This document shows positions 24,856 through 31,514 of a stretch of 32,365 nucleotides of DNA, piece by piece. Within the stretch, counting starts at the first letter, position 1; each line of letters starts with the position of its first letter. The translations under genes and the position numbers were made by a program. The stretch comes from Sphingomonadaceae bacterium (GTDB lineage Bacteria > Pseudomonadota > Alphaproteobacteria > Sphingomonadales > Sphingomonadaceae): the NCBI GenBank assembly GCA_947454135.1, contig CANGJI010000029.1, positions 1-32,365 of the forward strand, read 5' to 3'. The notes beneath the pieces were generated by a model. The model saw only the letters and a list, made by a program, of their open reading frames with translations, was not told the origin of the DNA and ran no database searches.

Positions 24856-25606
24856 TCCGCGTCGCGGCGAGCGAGGCAGCGGCGTCCAGCGTGGGCCGGT
24901 ATTCTAGGCCGAGCGCGCCGGTATAGCCCAGATCGCGCAGGGTCCGGATCGCGGCGGGCCAGTCGATGGTGCCGGTGCCGGGTTCATTGCGGCCCGGGCT
25001 GTCTGCCACCTGCACGTGCTCGACGAGGTGGATGCGGCCCGCAAGGACGGCGCGCATGTCCTCGTCCATCACGTGGCTGTGGTAGACATCGTAGAGCAGC
25101 TTCAGGCGCGGGCTGCCGACCGCCTCGATGATGTCGAGCGCGAGGGTGGTGTCGACAAGGTACATGCCGGGATGCTCGACGCGGTCGTTGAGCGGCTCGA
25201 GCACGAGCGTGACTTCAGCAGCCTCGGCAAGATCAGCCGCGCGGCGCAGGACCTTTACCGCCTCGGCCTTGTGCTCTTCGGGAGAGACGTCTTCGCGGAT
25301 GAAGCCCGAGGCTACAATAAGCGGCGGCGAGCCGACGGTTTTCGCGATGGCCAGCGTATCGGCTACTGCCTGCAGCATTTCCTTATGCTGGGTGGGATCG
25401 ACGATCGAGCGGCGCGGATCAACGCAGAAGCCGGTGAGGGTGACACCGGTTTCCTCAAGCGCGGTCGCAAGACCGGCCATGTCCTTGTCGCGCCAGAGGT
25501 GGAATTCGCACATGGAAAGCCCGGCCGCCTTTGCGGCGCGGACCCGATCAGCGAGATTGTCATTACCTTCGGCAAACTGCCATTCGATGCAGGCGGACAC
25601 GTTCAT
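24839..25606 (-). CDS. Hydroxypyruvate-isomerase-like TIM-barrel protein (COG1082/Hyi group)
   Basis: A 255-residue TIM barrel of the size of hydroxypyruvate isomerases. The Hyi signature HVQVADSPGRNEPGTGTIDW (residues 197-216) is complete; metal ligands are E137 (LVLEPLND), D173 (LLYDVYHS), H197 or Q199/D202 in that signature, and E235 (LGLEYRP). In a sugar operon such proteins isomerise keto/aldo sugars or keto-acids, so it may act on the 3-keto or dehydrated sugar released by CGD; true hydroxypyruvate isomerase activity is the alternative. It is the second gene of the receptor operon, preceded by a 78-base gap with a strong hairpin, and it overlaps the symporter by 17 bases. Confidence 0.82.
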   Translation of the reverse strand: MNVSACIEWQFAEGNDNLADRVRAAKAAGLSMCEFHLWRDKDMAGLATALEETGVTLTGFCVDPRRSIVDPTQHKEMLQAVADTLAIAKTVGSPPLIVASGFIREDVSPEEHKAEAVKVLRRAADLAEAAEVTLVLEPLNDRVEHPGMYLVDTTLALDIIEAVGSPRLKLLYDVYHSHVMDEDMRAVLAGRIHLVEHVQVADSPGRNEPGTGTIDWPAAIRTLRDLGYTGALGLEYRPTLDAAASLAATRIALGV

Positions 25607-25644
25607 GCCCGTTCTCCTTTGCGATCGGCTGGCTGCCGGTTGTC

Positions 25645-25667
25645 GGGGGCGCTCGCCAAGCGCCCCC
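25645..25667 (-). terminator. Intercistronic hairpin after the TonB-dependent receptor gene
   Basis: Perfect 9-bp all-GC-rich stem GGGGGCGCT (25645-25653) / AGCGCCCCC (25659-25667) with loop CGCCA, in the 78-base gap between receptor and isomerase genes. No T-tract follows on the minus strand, so it is more likely an attenuator or a 3' RNA-stabilising/processing element that lowers downstream expression than a full terminator. Confidence 0.5.
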
Positions 25668-25684
25668 TCTGGGATTTCAGCTAA

Positions 25685-28087
25685 TCAGAACTTAACGCCG
25701 AGCCGCACGCCGTAGGTGCGCGGCGCGCCAAACTGCCAGTTGAAGATATCGTCCGGACCCGCCGAAACGAAGCTGCCGTAGGTGAGCGGGCGCGTGTTCT
25801 CGAGGTTCTTCGCGAAGGCAGTCAGCGAGTACATCTTGTTGTCCGAGGTGTACTCGAGGCTGATGTCGGTCTGCGTGAAGGCGCTCTGCTCGCCGTCGCG
25901 GTAGTTGTAGAAGTCCGTGAAGTAGGAGGACTTGAACGTGGTGTCGGCGCGCGCCGTCAGGCTGCCGAAGCTTCCCAGCGGGAACGTGTGATCGAGCCCG
26001 GCGGTAATGATGAACTTCGGCGAGAAGGGCGGGCGGTTGCCGGCAAAGTTCGGCTGCTGCACGCCGGGGGTGTTCGGATCGAGATCGCCGATGCCGTTGA
26101 GAGCGCCGGTGGTGTCGAACACGTTGAACTGGGCGAGCAGCTCCTTGTACTGGGCGTTGAGGTAGTTGATCGAGGTGTGGAAGTTGGTCCGGTCATCGAG
26201 CCCGATGCTGGCCGAGGCTTCCAGACCCCAGATCTTGGCCTTGCCTGCGTTGAAGGTCTGGCCGCCGACGGTCGTGTCGAGCAGGACCGAGACCTGCAGG
26301 TCCTTGTAGTCGTAGTAGAACGCGCTGAAGTTGAACTGGTGCTGGCGGTGATCGCCAAAGCTCTGCTTCCAGCCGCCTTCGAAGGCCGTGTTGGTTTCGG
26401 GCCGGTATGTGCCGACGGAGTCGAAGCCGCCGCCCTTGAACCCGGTCGAGGCCTTCACATAGACCAGCGTGCCCGGATTGGGCTTGAAGTTCAGGCCCGC
26501 CAGCCAGGTGACCTTGCTGTCCTTGCTGCCGAGCGGCAGGGTCGTCACGAACTTGAGCGTGGACAGATCCTTGCGGCCCGCGCCCTGGCCGATGAGGCCT
26601 GCGAAGTCGGGGATGCCGGGGCCGAAGGGGCTGGCGTTGATGTAGGTCGCCGCGCGCTTGTTGTCGGTATAGCGCAGGCCGCCGACCGCCGTCAGCTTGT
26701 CGCCGAGCGGGACTTCGACCTGACCGAACACCGACTTGCTCTCGCTGTTCACCTTGCGGACGAAGTAGCTGAGGAAGGTGCCCGGGGTGGGGCCGTTGGG
26801 GCCGAACGGCGGCAGACCGAAGATGAAGCTCGGGAGGAGGAAGCCGTTCTCGCGGTCGAGCTTCTCCTTGAAGTAGAATCCGCCGACCTGATAGATCACG
26901 CCGCCGACCTTGCCGTTGACGCGCAGCTCGTGGCTCTGCGTGTCTGCAACGTCCTGATAGCTGTAGGACTGGTAGATGATCGGCAGGGTGATGCGGTCGC
27001 CCGGATTGCCGGCATAATGGCGATAGCCGCCGGTGTAGGTGATGGTTGCCGCATCCGAGAGTTCATAGGCGACGCGGCCGCGGATGGCCCAGGTTTCCTG
27101 ACCGACGCGGCCGATGCCGAAGGCGGGCGCCGCGTAGTTGTTGCGATCGATGTTCGAGAGCAGGTTGGTGTCCGACGGCACGCAGAGAAGCTGCGGATAA
27201 TCAGGCGCCACGCGGGTGAAGCCGTTGTTGCAGCTGCCACCGGAGGGACCGTTGCCGGGCGCATTGAGATCACCGGCGGCGAAAATGCCGGGGCTGAACT
27301 TGCGGTTGGCATATTCGGCGGCAAGATTGACCGAAAGCTGCGAGGTCGGATCAAGCCGGAGCGAGACGCGGCCACCATAGGCGTTGTTGTCGTCCGAACG
27401 CCCTGCGGCATAGGCCGGGAACACGAAGAAGCCGCCGCCAGCGGGGTGCTTGTTGTAGCCGTCGCGGTCCTCGTAGAAGCCGGAGACGCGCACTGCCGCC
27501 GTCTGGCCCAGCGGCACGTCGACGCCCGCGTCGGCACGGACTGCGTTGTAATTGCCGTAGCTGATGGTGCCGTCACCGGCGAATTCGTGGCCGGGCTTGC
27601 GCGTGATGAAGTTGATCGCGCCGCCGGTCGAGTTGCGGCCATAGAGCGTGCCCTGCGGCCCGCGCAGCACCTCGACGCGGTCCATGTCGAACAGCGACAT
27701 GCCCATCACGTTGGGGCGATTGAGGTATTCGCCATCGATGTTGATGACGACCGAGGTGTCCTGCGCTTCGTCGTTCGAGGTCGTGCCGACACCGCGGACG
27801 GTGATCTTGACGGTGCCCTGATCCTGGTTGAGCTGGACGACGGGGGCGATCTTGTCGATGTCGTTGAGGGTCGAGAAACCGGCCTTCTTCAGTTCATCGC
27901 CGCTGATCACGTTGATCGCGATCGGTACGTCGTTGACCTTCTGCGTGCGGTTCTGCGCGGTGACGACGATTTCCTTGACGGCATCGTCGGCGCCGGCATC
28001 GGCGGCCTGCTGGGCGTGCGCGGGCGCGGCCATGGCGATGATGGCGCAGCTGGCGAACAGGCTGGTACCGTGGATGAAGTTGCGCAT
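25685..28087 (-). CDS. TonB-dependent outer-membrane receptor
   Basis: An 800-residue ligand-gated porin. Sec signal MRNFIHGTSLFASCAIIAMAAPAHA (cleaved after A25); TonB box EIVVTA at 39-44; plug domain with DVPIAINVISGDELKKAG and the classical EVLRGPQGTLYGRNSTGGAINFITRKP; then a 22-strand barrel ending in the required aromatic residue (GVRLGVKF). Start ATG 28087 is preferred to ATG 28099 because GGGAGG stands just before it and the signal is then standard; both are possible. In sphingomonads these receptors import plant glycosides and aromatics. First gene of an operon with an isomerase and GPH symporter, it is the probable outer-membrane entry for the island's glycoside. No FecA-type signalling extension is present. 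Confidence 0.93.
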   Translation of the reverse strand: MRNFIHGTSLFASCAIIAMAAPAHAQQAADAGADDAVKEIVVTAQNRTQKVNDVPIAINVISGDELKKAGFSTLNDIDKIAPVVQLNQDQGTVKITVRGVGTTSNDEAQDTSVVINIDGEYLNRPNVMGMSLFDMDRVEVLRGPQGTLYGRNSTGGAINFITRKPGHEFAGDGTISYGNYNAVRADAGVDVPLGQTAAVRVSGFYEDRDGYNKHPAGGGFFVFPAYAAGRSDDNNAYGGRVSLRLDPTSQLSVNLAAEYANRKFSPGIFAAGDLNAPGNGPSGGSCNNGFTRVAPDYPQLLCVPSDTNLLSNIDRNNYAAPAFGIGRVGQETWAIRGRVAYELSDAATITYTGGYRHYAGNPGDRITLPIIYQSYSYQDVADTQSHELRVNGKVGGVIYQVGGFYFKEKLDRENGFLLPSFIFGLPPFGPNGPTPGTFLSYFVRKVNSESKSVFGQVEVPLGDKLTAVGGLRYTDNKRAATYINASPFGPGIPDFAGLIGQGAGRKDLSTLKFVTTLPLGSKDSKVTWLAGLNFKPNPGTLVYVKASTGFKGGGFDSVGTYRPETNTAFEGGWKQSFGDHRQHQFNFSAFYYDYKDLQVSVLLDTTVGGQTFNAGKAKIWGLEASASIGLDDRTNFHTSINYLNAQYKELLAQFNVFDTTGALNGIGDLDPNTPGVQQPNFAGNRPPFSPKFIITAGLDHTFPLGSFGSLTARADTTFKSSYFTDFYNYRDGEQSAFTQTDISLEYTSDNKMYSLTAFAKNLENTRPLTYGSFVSAGPDDIFNWQFGAPRTYGVRLGVKF

Positions 28088-28280
28088 GATCCCTCCCATA
28101 GTGCACTCCGCTTGAGCCGGAGCGTCTGGTTAGTATTCAAAAACTCGTGCCCGCGCTGTCGGTTCGGGCTGCCATCCCGGCGGACCTTTCATGCTGCAGG
28201 GCATGAATAAGGTCCGATCCGGATCAGCGAACAGGAACGTCCTGCCTGATCGGTTCCATTAAGTGAAATAGTATGTTTGC

Positions 28281-28296
28281 ATCAATGAGCATTCAC
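28281..28296. promoter_or_regulatory. Candidate operator (site B) upstream of the TonB-dependent receptor
   Basis: ATCAATGAGCATTCAC. The 11-base core AATGAGCATTC matches 10 of 11 positions of the minus strand of the site at 23461 (AATGAGCGTTC), and AATG-AG-CATT is itself a perfect small palindrome. The outer TAGA/TCTA bases are missing. It lies in the 241-base gap upstream of the receptor, about 194 bases before its ATG; the rest of the gap shows no gene and no convincing -10/-35 pair. Confidence 0.35.
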
Positions 28297-28328
28297 GGGA
28301 TTGATAGATAATCTGATCAGTGAATAGA

Positions 28329-29426
28329 TTAGGCCAATGCCGGCATGACCTTGTGCGAAAGCAGGTCAAGCGTCTGATTGCCCAGCCTCAGGCGTTCCTC
28401 GGTCAGCGGACCGGTCGTCGTGCCGCACAGGACGTTGCCGATGCCAAGCTCCTTGTAGGGGGTGAGGTGCTCGATCACCGTCTCGGGCGAGCCATAGAGG
28501 CACCAGGTACCGATCCAGTCTTCGGTCAGCGCGTTCGGGGTGCGGTCGGTCTTGGTGTTCGCGGCGTTGCTTTCGGCGCGGGCGTTGAATTCCGCTTCGC
28601 GCTCGACCGCAGCCTGATAGGCCTTGAGGATGACTTCGAGTTCTTCGCGGGCCTGATCGTCGCTCTCGGCAACGTGGACGCACTGGTAGGTGTGCGTCGT
28701 CCAGTCGAGTGCGCTGGCGACGACGGTGTCCGGATGACCGGCGGCCATCAGCTTGTCGCGGTAGATGTCGAAGAACTTCTTCACGTGGACGAAGGGCTCG
28801 GTGCCGCCGATCTTGGGCGGGGTGAAGGCGGGGATGAACGCCGGCCAGCCGTGCGTCGCGGCCCGCTGGGCGCTGGTTTCCTTCATGGCGACGGGCATGA
28901 GCCGCGCATGACCGGGTGTGTAGGGGGCCGGCGCGATGCGCTGGAGCACGCGGCCCTGATGCGGGCCGTTGTCGATCTCCACGGCAGGGTCGGTCATCGC
29001 CTTGGCCCAGAGCGCTTCGGCGAGTTCGAGGTTGCGGTCTGAGATCGCCCCGGCGTCCTTGTAGTCGACGCCGAAGCCGATCATTTCCTCGGGCGTCGTG
29101 CCGCTGCCGATGCCGACGAGAAGTTTGCCGTCGGTCAGCTGGTCAAGGATGTTGATGCGTTCGGCAAAGCGCACCGGGTGGTGCAGGGGCACCGAGACGA
29201 CCGAGAAGCCGAAATGCATCTGCGGCATCTTTGCGGCGAGGTAGGCGGCGAAGATGAAGCTGTCGCTCGCCACCGGCATGTAGCCATTGAAGTGGTGATC
29301 GGGGAGGAAGATCGCCGAGAAACCCAGCTCGCCCGCGCGCAGAGCATGCGATTCCAGATCCTTCATCAGCTGCCGGTCATCTTCGGGGCGCATCGTGCGC
29401 GCGTTGAGGAACACTGAGAAACGCAT
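28329..29426 (-). CDS. LLM-class (luciferase-like) flavin-dependent oxidoreductase
   Basis: A 365-residue FMN-dependent TIM-barrel protein of the bacterial-luciferase family. The N-terminus MRFSVFLNARTMRPEDDRQLMKDLESHALRAGELGFSAIFLPDHHFNGYMPVASD has the standard substrate-side histidines (DHHF), and LLVGIGSGTTPEEMIGFGVD is the conserved flavin-binding segment. Such enzymes use reduced flavin from a separate reductase, not visible here, for monooxygenation, desulfonation or Baeyer-Villiger reactions. GGGGGAG lies 11 bases before ATG 29426. Divergent from the TetR gene across 107 bases that contain a candidate operator, so it is probably the regulator's direct target. The substrate could be the aglycone or a ring-cleavage intermediate. 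Confidence 0.87.
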   Translation of the reverse strand: MRFSVFLNARTMRPEDDRQLMKDLESHALRAGELGFSAIFLPDHHFNGYMPVASDSFIFAAYLAAKMPQMHFGFSVVSVPLHHPVRFAERINILDQLTDGKLLVGIGSGTTPEEMIGFGVDYKDAGAISDRNLELAEALWAKAMTDPAVEIDNGPHQGRVLQRIAPAPYTPGHARLMPVAMKETSAQRAATHGWPAFIPAFTPPKIGGTEPFVHVKKFFDIYRDKLMAAGHPDTVVASALDWTTHTYQCVHVAESDDQAREELEVILKAYQAAVEREAEFNARAESNAANTKTDRTPNALTEDWIGTWCLYGSPETVIEHLTPYKELGIGNVLCGTTTGPLTEERLRLGNQTLDLLSHKVMPALA

Positions 29427-29493
29427 GTGCTTGTCTTCTCCCCCGTGCGGTCCGTCCGGTCAGCGATTCTGGTACGGTCTCGACGAATCAAAT

Positions 29494-29509
29494 TAGAATT
29501 GACGTTCCT
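29494..29509. promoter_or_regulatory. Candidate operator (site C) between the LLM and TetR genes
   Basis: TAGAATTGACGTTCCT, matching 11 of 16 positions of the minus strand of the site at 23461 and preceded by AAAT as at 17882. It lies 25 bases before the TetR start and in the shared divergent promoter, the usual place for a TetR autoregulatory site. Confidence 0.45.
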
Positions 29510-29533
29510 GTTTTAGTAGGGTCTAGCAACACG

Positions 29534-30202
29534 ATGTCAACCGCCACCCGCCACACTGAAGCGCTCGCGCTCCAGGCCCTGAGCCGCAAACCGCGCCAAG
29601 GGCGCAGCCTTGCCTCGTTCGAACGCATGCTTGAGGCGACGAAGGCGCTGATGATCGAGACGGGGGGCGACAGCTTCACGTTGCAGGATGTCAGCGAGCG
29701 CGGGCAGGTCTCGATCGGTTCGATCTACTTGCGCTTCGAAAGCAAGGACCGGCTGCTCCATGCGGTGATCGCGGAGGAGCTGCAGACCATCCTCGCGAAG
29801 GAACGCGTGATGATCGACGAGGTGCTGGCGCAGACGAACAGCCTTGGCGAGTTCCTGCCGCGCTACATCGCCCGCTACAGCGCCTTCCTCGAGGAATACG
29901 CACCGCTGCTGCGCACGATCATGGCGCGCGCGGAAGTCGATCCCGCCGTATCGGAGCCGGGCAAGGAAACCGCGCGGCGTTCGTCGGAAATGTCGATTGC
30001 GGCGATCCTGACCTTCCGCGACGAGATCAAGTCAGCCGATCCGGAGGCCAAGGCGCTGGCCGTGTTCCAGATCGTGTTCGCGACGATTGCCCGGCAGTTC
30101 GGGCTGGGTTCCACGCCGGAATCGAGCGATCCCTACCTGTGGGGCTTCATCAAGGACGAGATCGCCAAGATGGCGCTGGCCTACCTGCGTCACGCGGATT
30201 GA
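29534..30202 (+). CDS. TetR/AcrR-family transcriptional regulator
   Basis: A 222-residue regulator and the only transcription factor in the window. The helix-turn-helix is at residues 37-77: TKALMIETGGDSFTLQDVSERGQVSIGSIYLRFESKDRLLHAVI, with the recognition helix GQVSIGSIYLRF (a variant of the usual GVSKGSLYRHF). The C-terminal ligand-binding half (from about 85) is helical and unassigned. Start ATG 29534; the ribosome site is weak (AGGG about 13 bases away). Divergent from the LLM oxidoreductase, so autoregulation and control of that gene are expected. Related 16-bp sites before CGD, GH43/oxidoreductase, the TonB receptor and an MFS pair make it a candidate regulator of the whole island, pending binding data. 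Confidence 0.93.
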   Translation: MSTATRHTEALALQALSRKPRQGRSLASFERMLEATKALMIETGGDSFTLQDVSERGQVSIGSIYLRFESKDRLLHAVIAEELQTILAKERVMIDEVLAQTNSLGEFLPRYIARYSAFLEEYAPLLRTIMARAEVDPAVSEPGKETARRSSEMSIAAILTFRDEIKSADPEAKALAVFQIVFATIARQFGLGSTPESSDPYLWGFIKDEIAKMALAYLRHAD

Positions 30203-30231
30203 GGGTGCCGGCTTAGGCGGGTGTGATTATT

Positions 30232-30310
30232 CGCTCTGGATCCCCGCCTTCGCGGGGATGACGAAAACCCTTTAGCATCGTCATCCCCGCGCAGGCGGGG
30301 ATCCAGAGCG
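30232..30310. repeat. Inverted REP pair (BIME-like) after the TetR gene
   Basis: Two 32-base arms at 30232-30263 and 30279-30310 are reverse complements with a single mismatch, around a 15-base AT-richer spacer. Each arm contains the GGATCCCCGCCT...GGGGATGACG REP core common in alphaproteobacterial intergenic regions and is itself a small hairpin. It lies between convergent TetR and FAD-monooxygenase genes and can fold as a long cruciform, so it may terminate both transcripts. No other copy is seen in the window. Confidence 0.85.
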
Positions 30311-30333
30311 GCCTTACGCGCAGTCAATCAGCT

Positions 30334-31476
30334 TCAGAACGGACTCGCCAGACGGTGCAGCGCGGCGCCCATGATGCCGCCGATTTCCTCGCCGGGGCGG
30401 CCAGCAAGCTGCGCGGCGCCAATGGATACGCTCGTCTCCACCACATCGCGGCAGCGCTCGTAGCGGCGCTCCTCGTAGGCTGCCAGTGCGGCCTCCGCGC
30501 TATCCGCGCGTGCCAGTTCTTCCCCCAGCACCAGTGCGCTTTCGACTGCGATGCCCGCGCCTGAGGCGAGATGCGGTGTGGTGGCGTGGACGGCGTCGCC
30601 CAGCAGCACGATGCGGCCGTCCGACCATGGGCGGGGCTGGATCTTCGCGGCGAGCGGGCGGTAATTGACCCAGTCATCCGCCGTCATGGTATCGCGCACC
30701 CAGCCGGCATTGCCGCCGAAATCGGCGAGATGGGCCTTCATCTGCGCGACCAGCGCCTCGCCTTCGAGGCGTTCCTGTCCGTCATCATGCGGGGTGAGCA
30801 GCCAGAGATAGATGCGATCCTCGCCGCAGCGGGTGATGCCGACCATGTAGCGGTGGCCGAAGAACATCTCGCCGCGCTCCAGCGTCGGCGGCTTCTTCAT
30901 CGAAACGCGCCAGCAGCCCTGGCCGGTCCGCTCTGCTTCACCCATGTGCGGGAAGGCGAGTTCGCGGACGCGCGAGCGCACGCTGTCTGCGCCGACGACG
31001 AGATCATAGCGGCCGGTTGTCCCGTCGGAGAAGGTGACGTCGACGCCGCCATCGCGGTTCGCTAACGTATCGACCGTGATGCCAAGCCGGACGGGAATGC
31101 CCGCGGCGGCGATGCGCTGCTGCATCAGGTGGTGGAGGATGGGGCGCATGATGCCGCCAGTGGCGGGCAGGCCTTCCTCGATCGGCGGCTCATCCAGATC
31201 GCGCAAGTGCATGCCGTTGAAGAGGAACATGCTGGAGCCTGCGACAATGGCGCCTTCGCGCGCGATATCCTCGACCATGCCGAGGCGCTGGTAGGCGCGC
31301 AGGGTAGGGCCGGTAATGGTGATGCCCGCGCCGTAGACGCGCCATTCGGGGTCAAGATCGATCAGCGTGACCGCCACGCCGCGTGCGGCAAGATCGATGG
31401 CACACGCCATGCCGCCGATGCCGCCGCCGACAACGAGGGCGCTGGAAATCGCGGCGATCGGCGAAGGTTCAGTCAT
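30334..31476 (-). CDS. FAD-dependent aromatic hydroxylase (class A flavoprotein monooxygenase)
   Basis: A 380-residue monooxygenase of the salicylate/p-hydroxybenzoate hydroxylase superfamily. The FAD fold is VVGGGIGGMACAIDLAARGVAVTLID (residues 15-40), the DG-type NAD(P)H/FAD motif is VVGADSVRSRVRE, and the GD motif is RIVLLGDAVHATTPHLASGAG with G293, D294 and P301. The start is ATG 31476; a longer frame to 31875 is rejected because it codes for arginine-rich shadow of the esterase. GGGAAG lies about ten bases before the start. It likely hydroxylates a phenolic ring (phenolic acid, or flavonoid A-ring as in FdeE-type enzymes); the substrate is not decided. 38 bases after the esterase gene on the same strand, so probably cotranscribed. 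Confidence 0.9.
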   Translation of the reverse strand: MTEPSPIAAISSALVVGGGIGGMACAIDLAARGVAVTLIDLDPEWRVYGAGITITGPTLRAYQRLGMVEDIAREGAIVAGSSMFLFNGMHLRDLDEPPIEEGLPATGGIMRPILHHLMQQRIAAAGIPVRLGITVDTLANRDGGVDVTFSDGTTGRYDLVVGADSVRSRVRELAFPHMGEAERTGQGCWRVSMKKPPTLERGEMFFGHRYMVGITRCGEDRIYLWLLTPHDDGQERLEGEALVAQMKAHLADFGGNAGWVRDTMTADDWVNYRPLAAKIQPRPWSDGRIVLLGDAVHATTPHLASGAGIAVESALVLGEELARADSAEAALAAYEERRYERCRDVVETSVSIGAAQLAGRPGEEIGGIMGAALHRLASPF

Positions 31477-31514
31477 GCAGTCTGCTTCCCTTTGTTTCCA
31501 TGGCTCAGGCAACG

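Noticed and set aside
25988..28210. 740-residue plus-strand open frame opposite the TonB receptor
   Set aside because: Antisense shadow; the minus strand encodes signal peptide, TonB box, plug and terminal Phe of a receptor.
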